This document shows, piece by piece, positions 1-11,373 of a DNA stretch of 64,000 nucleotides. Origin of the DNA: Citrus sinensis (taxonomy: Eukaryota > Streptophyta > Magnoliopsida > Sapindales > Rutaceae); assembly GCF_022201045.2 (NCBI RefSeq), contig NC_068557.1:32837501-32901500 (forward strand), in the 5' to 3' direction. Each line of letters starts with the position of its first letter. Within the stretch, counting starts at the first letter, position 1. The position numbers were made by a program, and so were the translations under genes. Under the pieces are notes generated by a model. The model ran no database searches and was not told the DNA's origin. It was given only the letters and a program-made list of their open reading frames with translations.

Positions 1-259
1 AAAGAATAGAATGTACATTTCTGAGATGTCACATTATACATACTTTCTGAGGGGTAGTTCAGAGATTTCTTCTCCTCTAACTTTGCCTTCGTTTTTAAAA
101 GAATTCATTGGTAATAACTAGTTGCCTTTCCCTTGCAAATAAGAAGGACAAATATTGCCCAATCTTAGTTGGAGAGTAATAGGCAGGGCAACATATATAG
201 CACTAGCAGCATCCATTTGTTGGTGTCCAGAGGATTTCATAACTAGCACTGCACGACCA

Positions 260-2272
260 CTACCAGTAGTCTCCACAAGAACAAAAGCCATCACGGAAAT
301 GATGAAAGCGGTTGGTATCTCTCACTATGATTTCCCTCTCCACAACCTTTGATGCAAACTTAAAGGCTGAATGACAATCACCACAAACTCTGATATTCTT
401 CTTTATATGAATAGTGGACCCCGGAGGTGTGCTGATAAGTGCAAATGCCAGAGCAAGCTTCTCACTGTGCACTTGCAACTTTGCTTCCCTCTCCTGCTGG
501 TCCGCATAGGAAAGCACATGGCTACTGTCTGGGACATAACCAATCTGTTTGATCTTCTCACTAATTTCCCTCCATTTCTTATGGATCATCGCCCTCTGTG
601 GATGGGCATCATCGTTTGCCACAAACATGTGGACTGCGTTCTTGGTCTCCACCCAACTACAAGCAGGTTCCTTCTTCACCCCACTCTCTTTCATCATCTT
701 CCTCGCTCTTGCGGCATCATTCAATCTACCAGCGGAGGCATAGATGTTTGCAAGCAATATATGTGGCCCTGAATCATGTGGATCTAGTTCGAAAATGCGT
801 TCAGCAGCATAGGCACCCAATTCCACATTCTTATGCATCCTACATGCGCCAAGCAAGGCTCCCCAGACGGCTGCAGTGGGTTCTATTGGCATTTCTCCTA
901 TAAACTTCAAAGCTCGATCAAGAAGACCTGCTCGACCAAGAAGATCAACAAATGTCACATAATGTGCTTCCTCTGGCTCTACACCGTGCTTCTTCATCAA
1001 TGCAAAATAACCTTGTCCCTCATCCAAAAGCCCTGCATGGCTACAAGCAGTTAGAACACAAAGGAAAGTTACTTGATTAGGTGCAATTCCATTTCTCAAC
1101 ATCTTTTCAAACCATCTCACAGTTGCCTTGCCAAGCCCATGTTGGGCACACCCAGTAAGCATTGAATTCCAAGAAACGACATCCCTTTTCAACAACCTAT
1201 TGAAAACCTTTTCAGCATCCTCAATGCTACCCGATTTTGCATACATGTCAACAAGAGTGTTTCCAACAAAAGCTACAAGTTGGCCGCCCGATTTAATCAC
1301 ATGTGCGTGAACCCATTTGCCTTGCTCCAATGACCCAGTGCTGGCAAGAGCTGTAAAAACACTAGAATAGGAGAAATGGGTAGGCTCAAAGCCTTCTCTC
1401 AACATTTCCGAAAAGGTTCTAAGAGCTTTCTCTCCTTCACTCTTCCTAGCATGGCCAGCAATCAAAGCATTCCAAGAGACCTCATTCTTGCTCTCTAGAG
1501 CAGTAAAAAGAAACCAAGCATCATCCATTTGGTCAAACCTAGCATACATGTCTAAAAGAGAACTGCCCACATAAACATTCCAATCATAACCATATTTCAA
1601 ACAAAATGCATGAACTTGCCGACCAAACTTATCATCGGTAGCCCCAGCTCCAGAGGCCTTTAACACACTAGACAGCGTAAACTGATTAGGTTTCAATCCA
1701 AGACGAAGCATCTGAGAGAACAAAATAATAGCATTTTCAGGCTGATCATTCTGAGAATAGCCACTGATTAAGGCAGTCCAAGTAACCATGTCTTTCACAG
1801 GCATTTCATCGAACAACTTGCGAGCCTCGTCCAAACAGCCGCATTTGGCGTACGCGTTAAGAATGGTGTTTTGCATAGCAATATCATTTTTAAACGCAGA
1901 GCCAAGGATATGTGCATGAACAATCCTAGCTTCTTTAAGTTTCTTCAAGTGCGTGCATTTCTTGAGCAACGTATTATATATACTTCTGTCGGGCTCCAAA
2001 GAACCGCGGTTAATGAGGTCGAGAACATGAAGCCCCGTACCAGAATCATGTTGGCTATCTCGGAGAAGATCCTTATCCTGGATTATGCAAGATGAAGTTG
2101 GGTTTAATTCAAAGATGTCCGAGGACTCTGTAAAATTGGGTGCAGTACTAGTAGTAGTGCTAAATTGAAACTGCCACTGCATTGACACTGAGACATGGAC
2201 AAGGCCAAAGTATCTTTTATTTGCATTTAAGAGACAGAAAGCAGCAGCAGATTTACCACAATACTTGAACAT
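260..2272 (-). CDS. DYW-class pentatricopeptide repeat protein, probably mitochondrial
   Basis: Intronless 670-codon reading frame. The first ~45 residues are rich in Ser, Arg and aromatics and lack acidic residues at the start, like a mitochondrial presequence. From about residue 110 to 500 there are tandem PLS-type PPR motifs, seen as repeats such as 'NTILNAYAKCGCLDEARKLF', 'NTLVDMYAKSGSIEDAEKVF' and 'PNQVTFLCVLTACSHAG'. An E/E+ region follows, and then a complete DYW domain with the zinc/deaminase signatures HSEKLA and CGDCH and the final tripeptide DYW. By family knowledge such proteins bind organelle RNA and convert C to U. Architecture and length resemble Arabidopsis At3g24000, but the RNA target cannot be read from sequence. 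The first ATG gives the presequence, so it is taken as the start. Open frames on the opposite strand inside the gene are shadows. Confidence 0.95.
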   Translation of the reverse strand: MFKYCGKSAAAFCLLNANKRYFGLVHVSVSMQWQFQFSTTTSTAPNFTESSDIFELNPTSSCIIQDKDLLRDSQHDSGTGLHVLDLINRGSLEPDRSIYNTLLKKCTHLKKLKEARIVHAHILGSAFKNDIAMQNTILNAYAKCGCLDEARKLFDEMPVKDMVTWTALISGYSQNDQPENAIILFSQMLRLGLKPNQFTLSSVLKASGAGATDDKFGRQVHAFCLKYGYDWNVYVGSSLLDMYARFDQMDDAWFLFTALESKNEVSWNALIAGHARKSEGEKALRTFSEMLREGFEPTHFSYSSVFTALASTGSLEQGKWVHAHVIKSGGQLVAFVGNTLVDMYAKSGSIEDAEKVFNRLLKRDVVSWNSMLTGCAQHGLGKATVRWFEKMLRNGIAPNQVTFLCVLTACSHAGLLDEGQGYFALMKKHGVEPEEAHYVTFVDLLGRAGLLDRALKFIGEMPIEPTAAVWGALLGACRMHKNVELGAYAAERIFELDPHDSGPHILLANIYASAGRLNDAARARKMMKESGVKKEPACSWVETKNAVHMFVANDDAHPQRAMIHKKWREISEKIKQIGYVPDSSHVLSYADQQEREAKLQVHSEKLALAFALISTPPGSTIHIKKNIRVCGDCHSAFKFASKVVEREIIVRDTNRFHHFRDGFCSCGDYW

Positions 2273-2479
2273 AATTTATCAGAATTCTATTGTCTCTGTC
2301 CGTCGACCAACTTGTAGTTGTAGATGGTAAAAGAAAATAAATAAAAACTTCATAAAAAATAATGCCGGTGCCGAGTTGTTATTACAAATCTCCGGGCCAA
2401 GCTGAGGCAGATATACTTTGTAATTTGTCGCATCAAAAAAATAAAATAAAAAGTTTGTTATTTGTATGTAAAAACACCA

Positions 2480-2520
<41 letters not shown>

Positions 2521-2893
2521 ATAGGTATAACTGGTGGTGGCTGTTCTGGAAGGTAGAACAATGTGAGGGTGGCGTTAATTTAAAATCATTGCTTTCAGAT
2601 ACCCCCATAGTCTCTTTTTACACTATCTTACAGATCACTGACATAAATTAACAATCTGCCCCTCCTTAAAACAAAACACGCACTTTAGCGCAAAAACTCG
2701 AGTGCACTAATTGCCCAACTTTGCTCAAACATAAAAAGACAGGGTAAGGTAAGGCGCCGCGCCCACAGACAGCCTGTCCCGCCTAGTCCGACTCTCCCCC
2801 TGTGTTTTCTCCATCCTTTTTATAGCTAAGCTATAAAGCTAAAGCTTCTTCTTCTCCTCCACTCCCTATTACCGCCCAAAACACACTATCTTG
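2273..2893. other. Intergenic stretch between PPR gene and DnaJ pseudogene
   Basis: This is the 5' flank of the PPR gene (-) and of the broken J-domain gene (+). It holds a (TAA)n microsatellite and, near 2817-2830, a TATA-like and pyrimidine-rich stretch that looks like an old promoter/leader of the plus-strand pseudogene. No open gene was seen. Confidence 0.5.
2480..2518. repeat. (TAA)n microsatellite
   Basis: About 13 uninterrupted ATA/TAA units in the 5' flank of the PPR gene. It is likely length-polymorphic. Confidence 0.9.
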
Positions 2894-3285
2894 CCAATTT
2901 CCTTGCCCTTGGTCTTCGTCTTCCAGTATCAAATTCCCAATTCAGACCAATCAATTCGAAGCCATCATCGCCAACTATATTGTACCAGCTCCTGCAAGTC
3001 ATAGAAAATGTCTCCCAAACTGACATCAAAGCTGCATACCCATAGTCTAGCAAAGCTAAACCACCCAGAAAAGGCTTCAAGACCCAACGCCCCTCGACTT
3101 TATATAGAAATTCACAATGCCTATGCCAAATTACCTGATCCATTTGCCAGGCCCAATACGATTTGTCAATTGGTGCCACCACACAACACCAATTTAGAAG
3201 ACCGACACTGGCAGGCGCTGCAGCAACCTTTTCAAATTTTAGGCAGAGAGATGCAGGAGACGGACCAGCGATGATAGCATTTTGA
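2894..3285 (+). pseudogene. J-domain (DnaJ, chloroplast small J-protein type) pseudogene
   Basis: Three successive frames together read like one short plastid-type J-protein. The first gives 'LYQLLQVIENVSQTDIKAAY' (helix I-II of a J domain) and ends in a stop. The second gives 'SLAKLNHPEKASRPNA' and 'YIEIHNAYAKLPDPFAR' (helices II-IV). The third gives 'QYDLSIGATTQHQFRRPTLA' and runs to a TGA at 3283-3285. The diagnostic HPD tripeptide is HPE here. No good start ATG sits ahead of the first segment. A live gene would need an unbroken frame and HPD, so this is called a pseudogene; at least two frame changes and one stop are present. The N-terminal part resembles a Ser/Pro-rich transit peptide. 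Functional copies of this family stimulate Hsp70 ATPase. The closest parent gene cannot be named from the window. Confidence 0.75.
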
Positions 3286-3789
3286 CTAGGAGGCTTCATT
3301 GACATATGGCATTGATTGATGAGATAAATCCCTAAGAAATGGTATGTCAAATGTACCTAAGACACTTGTGTCTTGTCAAGGGCATACTACTAATAAACGA
3401 AATGAACTCAATTCAAGTCGCAACCATGGATCTATAGATGCATGAATTTCCACTTCTTATCGCACAAGCTATTCAAACTGATTGCCCTATAAAATCAACA
3501 GCACTAAGTTACTCAGGTTTGAAAAGCCATCCTTCCCACATCATCCACATGGAATTTACCAGGCATGTGCGTAATACATAAAGGAACGATAAGTGCGTGA
3601 TAACTAAAGCGATCCATTGATGCATAAATAAAATAGCTTTTTAACTATTTCACACAAATCTTAACAGTACCAACCGAATTCATCAAAAAATCCATATTTG
3701 TCCTTCCCTGTAACTTCCTAGATTTCTATACAAGCTGAAAACTTCCACTTACAAATTTTTGCACAAAACATTGGGGTGAGAGGGAAGAA
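3286..3789. other. Intergenic, 3' flank of VARICOSE gene
   Basis: About 500 bases of AT-rich DNA between the J-domain pseudogene and the VARICOSE stop codon. It probably contains the VARICOSE 3' UTR (minus strand). No other feature was seen. Confidence 0.5.
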
Positions 3790-6700
3790 TCATTTACAGC
3801 TCATCAACACGGAGTTTATGACATGCATAAGAAGCCGGATGCTATTTGCTTCTGAAGCAGAGGTACTGGGTAGGTTTCGTTGATGCCCCAGTATCTGATA
3901 CACCTGCTCAAAGATTGGTCGCACGTGCATTGATATCATCGGATCTGCAGGGTTTATGGCTACTGCAACATCTGTCATCCACGCTAGCTTTCTCGGTGTT
4001 TCCTTGCTGATATCACAAGCCAATTGCTGAAGAAGGGCCAGCAGAACTCCTTGACTTAGAGGGAGTGGTACCGTTGACAAAATTCCAGGTAGATCAACCT
4101 GGTGAAGCAAGCGCAGAATAAATTGTCAATTTCACACAACTCCATCTATGATTCTTGAGCAAGTGGAGAATAAGCATACAAGGAAAATAATCCTTTAACC
4201 ATACATATGATAAGACAAAAGAAATTAACTGTGGATTACTGAATGACTTCAATTACAATGCCAATACAAAGAATTAGTCAAGTTAGCATCCTGGCTAGGA
4301 CCAGAAACTACAGTTATATATATTCCTCACTTCTGTATGCCTAAACACCCCCCCCCCCCCAACCCCCCCACCCCCCCCCCCCCGCCCCCCCCCCCCCCCC
4401 AAAAAAAAAAAAAGAGAGAGGGAGAAGATGTATACCTGGGAGCATAACCAGGATACAATTGACACATCACTTCTGTGCAGTGCTCCTGTGAATGCCTCCT
4501 CATATTTGCGTTCAGCTATCAACCTAGACAGTTCTTTTGTTGGATCCAAAGGCGCCTCAACCTGTTTTATGAAAAAAATAATAATAATAAAACCCCTTAG
4601 AAATTTTTTAAAAAGAATATCCTTTCAATTATTACTCCAATGAAAAATACAAATAATTATCTTTTTACTAACAAAGTGTTTTTACATGCTAGATCATATT
4701 TTAAACATTAAAAAAAGTCAAAAAGGTGCATACCATCTCATGAAGACCAGCTAATGGTCCATTACTTGACTGAGTGACCAAGGAAGTTCCTGTTTTAGTG
4801 TTAGCTCCTGCTGCTGCCATGGCTAAGAGCTTACGCTGCCCATCAGCCAATTCTCCACTTAAGGTCTGAGTAATTGACGTTGCTGAATTAATTGCATCCT
4901 GCATATGCAGATATGTCATGTTGCATGCAAAAAAGAATATGGTCCTATGTTATTATAGCAGCAAACAACGACAAATTATTTAAATAGACCAACAATGAGC
5001 ACAAAAGTTCTGTTAGAGGCGACAAGATACTTGAGCTAGAATAGGATTTTGGTATGCCAATAGGATTCTCAATCAGATCTAAGTAGAGATCGTAGCTAAA
5101 GACACCCTTTCTTCTCCCCTAAGTTTAACAGACTATGACAGTCTGAAAACCAACAAGTTATATATGCCTAATGGCTTCTGTATCCACGATAATAAGAGTA
5201 ATCATGCAACAGCATGTATGAAAATAGTGTTGAGGTGGCCAAGCCTACACATTCATCAAATAAGTAAGACAAATTCTGACATCAGCTCTCCACAAGCCAA
5301 CATAATACAATTTTTCAATGGACATGGAAGCACATAGAGAAGAGGAGGCTTTCAAGCACTTTTACAATATCCAAATCAACGAATCCCATACATCTTTTAA
5401 ATTTTAAAAAGTCCTTGTAACATAGGATAACATAAAATAATCAAACAATTTTGGGAAGGCGCATAGATTCATCAATTAGTTCAAATGAATTTAGAGCTAA
5501 CATGTGAATATTCTATTAAACGAAGTAACAAAAAGATGCGCAAATAACAATAGATAAGTAGCAAGAAACATAGATTGCATGTGATCTACTCCCTAGCAAA
5601 TATATCAGAATACTCACATACCCTCAAAGCAATGGCCATCGGAGAATGTGCAGTTTCAAACTGCTGCTGAATAGCAGTTGTATGTTTGATAAGGCCCTTC
5701 TGAAATGTAGAATCGATTTGCTCAAACATTGCTTTGCATGACATCTCAAATGCTGGAATAATTGAAGTTTCCAAATTAGACCGCAATGCATCCTGCAAAT
5801 ACAAGTTACACTGTTTAATATCAATATTGAAAAGCACACAGGCAGAAAATTCCACCACAGAGAGAGAGAGAGAGAGAGAGAGAGGCCTGCTGAGAGATCA
5901 ATTCTATTCATAATTTGGCACCAAATCAATGATAGGAAAGCAAACTAGGTCTCCAAAACTCTGGCCAGATGGGGATGTACTCAAGAAAACACAACAGAAA
6001 GATTAGTAACACAATGATCCATTCTATCCATAGCATTAGGATTTTCTCAGTCATATCTGACCCTAAAGATATCACATTTCACATTTAATAATTGCGCACA
6101 GTTGATGCGAGGTTATGTTACAGACTTGTAACTCCAAAGAACCATTTGAATAACCATCTTGTGTGTCATGAACAAATTAAGTATTTAAGTTGAACTTCAC
6201 TGTTGCTGACGTCCCTTTTATTTTTTAAATATTTTAAATATCTAGGTGGGATACATTTGTGAAATCAGACCAACAAAGATCAACTGCGAGGTTCAGTGAA
6301 GGAAACAGTAATTGATACAAGTACTTTAACATCCAATCAATTGAAACCTAAAATTACCTGAAGAGCTTGCTTGCCCGAAGTTTGAAACTGTGCTTGTATT
6401 TGCCTGGCCACGGTAGTTTCCAGTTTTGAGCTAACCGATTTCTCTAGTTGACTCACTGCTTTTTCACCCACTCCTTTCTGCAGCCAATTAAGAATATGAC
6501 ATTCATTCCACTAATTTCTTTCATTTGCAAAGACTATTATGCACATCCTAAGACCCAATTCATTATGGTGCAACTGTCTAAGAAAATTAATATAAACAAA
6601 GCCCATCAATTCAAAGAAAATAGCCAAATACACCCTGAGACTCGACATTTTTTCTTACCTGGAATGACTCCATAATAGCTGAAGATATGCTTTTTTCCAA

Positions 6701-9700
6701 AGTTGGAGATATTGCACGAGCTACAGCTGGTCCAACAGCTGCTATTTCCTTCTTTAAGGTTTTCTCGAGTATAGCAGGCAAGTCCTTATTTATAGTGTTG
6801 GTGATTAAGTTCGTTATCTGCTGCATGCGGTCTCGTTCTAACTTCTCATGTTTAGCATTTTCTTCTTGGAAACGAGCCCACAAGGCATCTGAGTTAGCCT
6901 TAACAACTTTCTCAATGCTCCGACCCAATGATGCCTCCAGTCGTTTGCCTTCTTTATTAACTGGGGCAGACACGACTGAATTCATCTGTTTCTGGATTTC
7001 TTTTTGCGTGCTCATCATCTGAAGATAAAACAAAGTCATTAGTTTCAGAGTACAACCACCTACCAACAAAATACACCCATATGTGGGACATCCAAAATTA
7101 ACATGTAATCTGAAAGGAAAAGAAAATGCGGGTTGAGGAGACTTTTACTTTCAGCATTTTTTTCCCCTTTGTGTGTAACAGTTATTTTCTGAATAAAGGG
7201 TGAGATCATTGAATGATAACCATGGTTATAAAATTAAGATTCTGCTAAAATTGAATAACATATAAATATATAAAGACAAAAATCCATTAAAAACTGAAAC
7301 AGGCCATCATGACACCGAAGAAGGGAGGGGGGAAGAGGAGGGGGAGGGGAAAGAAACCCTAGGAAGGAGGTCAGATACAGGAAAAAAATCCTCGCAAAAA
7401 AGTAGTACAAGGGAAAGAAAATGAAAAATTCAATAAAATCACCTGGTTGAGCATGTCTTGCATAGCCAATAACTGAGACATAGTAGCATCAGTGGATGGG
7501 GCACCTGAAATGCAAGCTGGTTCATTGGAGGAATCTGCGGAGTTATAAGGACTAGGGGATGGTGAAGATGTACCAGATATTTGAGAATTTTTTCCCTTCT
7601 GTTTTCTACCTTTGGCAGCTGGGGAAGGGGATTGCAGAATCACCATGGAAGCTTCTGATGCACCAACCTTTGCAGGTGTATCTTTTGACATGTCTTGCTC
7701 TTCAACCTCTCCGTTGTTAGAAGGTCTATCTTGTGCTTCAACATCACTAGCCTGTCGAATTCCATCCACATTATATGTTCCCATACAACAATCTCTAGCC
7801 ATCTGAATGCCAAGATCTGAGGCCTGAGAATAAAAGGATTTCTCCTTCTTCTCCGTAACAGTAGCATGGGATTCCCTAGAATTAAATTCGTTTTTCAGAC
7901 CACCTGTCTCACCAACAACTTTAACCTCTACCTCAACACCTTCTGCATCATTGTTGACAACTGCATCTTGAACCTTTGCCTCTCCAACATTCATGCGCTG
8001 ACTAAACTGAGAATTCTCAGATGATGAAGCAGCAGTAGATAAAATTTCTGATGGAGTCACGAGATGGGTAGGGTGTTTAAACACTACAGGAGGATCAGGA
8101 ACCATAGAAATGTCATTTTGCGCACTATTTCTATCACCCTTCCACAAATTGTCACCTGAGGAAGGCACATCAGCCATTTTTTCTTTGGAAGTATTTGTTC
8201 TACGGTCAACTGAATAATCAGTTACTGCCTGCTCACTACCATGTTCATTGGGTTGTGCAGATGGCTCAAAACCGTTCGATGGACTTCTATAACCAGATGA
8301 TTTACGAGATAATCTAGGACTCAAAGGAAGAGGAGGAGATGCCGAGTGGATATTTTCAGCATTACCAGATGGCAGAGCACTTGGCTTAGTCTCTGCCCCC
8401 GAAGCATTTTCTGACAAACTAGAAACCTCAGAAGAAGGCAAACCTTCAGGACGGCTCGCTATGGGGACACTTTCAGTGCTGCTAGAAAGTATAGGGGGCA
8501 CCAAAGAAGTAGTACCTACATCGGCAGATTTAGTCCCGTGAGATGATTCCAAACTGGCAGAACCATCAGGATTAGCAACATCAAAAGCACGGGTAGCATT
8601 GGAGTCTGTTTTCTCCAACTCTGCATTCTCTAAAGGTGGGGGCAGGCACTGAGACAAGTCCAATGCATACTGCTGAATAGCCTGTGTTTGAACACAGTAA
8701 ATCTGTACAATGTGTTCTCCATCTGGGGAAGCATCGGTTGTAGTACCAGTAAGACTCAATATAGGCATTGTAACCGTAAATTCAGCTATGTAATCCATGC
8801 GAGTTGAGGCGGGATTAGGTCCGTAATCCATGTGTATGGCATAGATAGCATTCTTCTTGGCATTTGCTAGCAGAAACAGGCCTGCGCGGTTAAGCGCAAC
8901 AACTTGATTGAAGAAAGCATCCTCAAGCCTGAGTTCGGCAGAACTCTTCAGCTCCAAAGTCTGAGTGCACTTCCATGATTCAATATCACTAGGCAACAAC
9001 CAGCCCTCCTCCTCAGCAGAGGCCCATATCTTCAGTTCCCGATTCAAGGGACCCTATATGTTACAAAAATCAACTAAGCATAAATCCCAACAAAATCAGG
9101 ACAACAAATATGAAATTGCATAATCATCGCTGGTAGATTATTGCACACATGTTAACATCCTGCCCACTAGACCAAAAGTATAAGGCTGGCCTAGTTGCAT
9201 AATAATACACACTAGTCACCACTGAATTTTAGAATGATTATGCAAAATGTTTTCTAAATAATTAAAAATAAGAACCTACCCCTGTGATAAGCACAATGTG
9301 CTGTGGATGAGGACCAATCAAAAATGTTACAGAATTAACAGGATGGCCATCATATGGTCTCAACACAGCAAGTGGTGTAGACTTACGGTCATCCCAAATC
9401 TTCACCTGTTACAAAATACAAATATTTGATGAGTGAAAGTATGAAAAGAAAAATCAAATAAATTGATTAGTGCATATACATTAGAGTAACTACAAAGGAT
9501 GTGTGTCTTGATTTTTACAATCCATGGTTCAATGATAGAAACAGCCACCTCGACGGGGCCAAGAGCCAGAAAGAGGAGAGAAAAAAATACTGAATTTCAC
9601 ACTTCCATGGAAAATTACTGATACAATAGATTGCTTTTTCCCCCCTCTTTCAAGGCTATCTATAGATAAGCTGTCGTAAAGGAATAATGACCACCATGCA

Positions 9701-11373
9701 TCCTAGTTGGTGTAACATTATCAAACATATTTGTTAATCTCACAAGGACGAGCCCACTTCGAAGACAAAAAAGTTTCTATTCTTATATAGAGGAGCAGCC
9801 ATCTCAAGAAGAACATAACATAAATGACCCTAAAGCCAGTAAGAAATATGAGGGGGGGAAAAAAGAAAAAAAACACACCGTGCCATCTAATGAAGCTGAA
9901 GCTAAACGGGTAGTCAGCCATTGGCACATTGACAGCTCCGTAATTTCACCATCATGTTTACCAACAAGCTGAACCCCATTAATCAGTTCATCAACAGGAC
10001 ATTTAAGAGGTTCCTCGGCTGAAAACCGTTCGCCTTTCCCAACTCTATTGCTATCAATCTTAAGGATCCGATTTCCAATCGCCAACATCAAAATTTCCTG
10101 CAAACCAATTCCATAGAAACAATTACAATTACAGGAAAACAATGCAATCGAAAATCATACAAGAAAGAGGGATCTTCAATAATAAACAAACATGAAGTTG
10201 TATTATTACTTGTTTGTGAGGATGCCAACAGACTCTTGGATGGACTGAATCCCCGTCTGCAAGTATCTGAATGGCAACAACAATTTTACCCAAAATTTGA
10301 GGCTTATCTTCCTCGTCAGGGCCTTCGGTAATGTTCCATATAAAAAAGCGTCCATCAACACTTGCACTGCACAACAGAGAAAGTAAATTATTGCAATTTA
10401 TAAACTAAGCAAGGAAAAAGTGACAGCAAAAGAAAGACTGATAATGGAATTGTAAAGAGATACCTAGCCAAAAGATGAACATCCTCGGCAAAGAAAGCCA
10501 TATCTGTTACTCTCTATGTACATCAACAATTGCAATTACCGAAATGAGAAACATAAAAAGAGAAAAGGAAAGTGGAAGAAAGATATGTTAGTGAAGTACC
10601 TGAGTGTGGCCACGAAGCAAAGATCTCAGAGCAGTAATGATATTAAGAATGCGAATGTTACCAAGCTTGAGACCATAGCAAATGTAATTCCTATTAACAG
10701 CAATCTGACGGCCAAGAACAAGGCCAGGATCCGATATATACTTAGTAATAGGAGTAACTTCAAGTTGCGGCTGAACTTCCCCGTCCAGTCTGACATCAAT
10801 GTCATAAACCGAATGATTCCCAATCAAATGCCTTCCTTTGGGAACCTTACTGCTGCGCAATCTAACAGGCGGAGCGGAAGGAATCACAACCGTCGAATCG
10901 GACGGTGGAGGGAGAGTAGGACTAGGAGGCTGATGTTGATGTTGATTGGCGAAGAAGGCCATAAGAAGGTTGTTACCAGAAGAAGAAGAAGAAGTGGAAT
11001 TAGGGTTAGGGTTATGGGAAGGGGAAGGGGGCTGTGGAATTTGTTGAGGGTATAAGATTTGAGGTCTGTTTTGTTGTTGCTGCTGCTGTTGTTGGAAGAG
11101 TTGGTGCTGAGGTGGCGGTGGTGATGGATAATAGTGGTAAGGTGGATATGGACCAGTTGGTGGAGGATAAGACGAAGACGGTGTTAAATACGGAGACGGT
11201 GATGAAACCGAAGATGGACTCGGAAATGACGGTGACGTCGTTAGATTTGTTGAGTTTGGAATCATATTCATTGGATTTGAACTTGGTTTCAATAGCTTGT
11301 TCATGTCAAACCCTCCACTGCCTCCACCGCCCGTGACTCCTCCTCCTCCTCCTCCCGCTTGATTTGAAGCCAT
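3790..11373 (-). CDS. VCS: VARICOSE / enhancer of mRNA-decapping protein 4 (EDC4)
   Basis: Scaffold of the cytoplasmic mRNA decapping complex (with DCP1/DCP2) in P-bodies. Twelve coding exons with GT-AG borders in matching phase: 11373-10600, 10513-10464, 10366-10210, 10097-9879, 9405-9280, 9053-7443, 7018-6659, 6477-6358, 5792-5622, 4898-4734, 4561-4436, 4098-3790, giving about 1395 residues (Arabidopsis VCS is similar). The N-terminus is Gly/Ser/Pro/Gln-rich and low complexity (residues ~1-170). A WD40 propeller follows (for example '[12 protein letters not shown]' and 'DGTVKIWDD'). Then comes a long Ser/Pro-rich disordered linker encoded by the 1.6-kb sixth exon, and a helical C-terminus with conserved '[14 protein letters not shown]', '[14 protein letters not shown]' and '[20 protein letters not shown]'. 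It ends in SCK. The start is the first ATG of the Gly-rich N-terminus. A poly-G tract on the sense strand lies in the last intron. Confidence 0.95.
4347..4413. repeat. Long poly-C tract with adjoining poly-A (poly-G on VARICOSE sense strand)
   Basis: About 54 bases almost entirely C, broken only by single A or G and one AA, followed by 13 A. It lies in the last VARICOSE intron, starting ~35 bases after the 5' splice site on the transcript, where it reads as runs of 7-16 G preceded by a poly-U. It is capable of G-quadruplex formation. Exact length is likely to be unreliable in any assembly. Confidence 0.9.
5859..5884. repeat. (GA)n microsatellite in VARICOSE intron
   Basis: About 13 GA units in the intron upstream of the ninth coding exon, reading as (CT)n on the transcript. 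It adds a polypyrimidine run to the intron but lies beyond the acceptor. Confidence 0.85.

Noticed and set aside
371-1310. Several plus-strand open frames of 60-133 codons
   Set aside because: They lie antisense to the PPR coding sequence and have no domain or start context; they are shadows of an intronless gene.
7371-7442. C-terminal extension of the large VARICOSE exon frame ('[11 protein letters not shown]')
   Set aside because: It reads past a good splice donor (CCAG/GTGATT); the conserved protein continues in the next exon.
10516-11055. 179-codon plus-strand frame
   Set aside because: Antisense to the first VARICOSE exon; its Arg-rich low-complexity sequence is the complement of the Pro/Ser-rich N-terminus.
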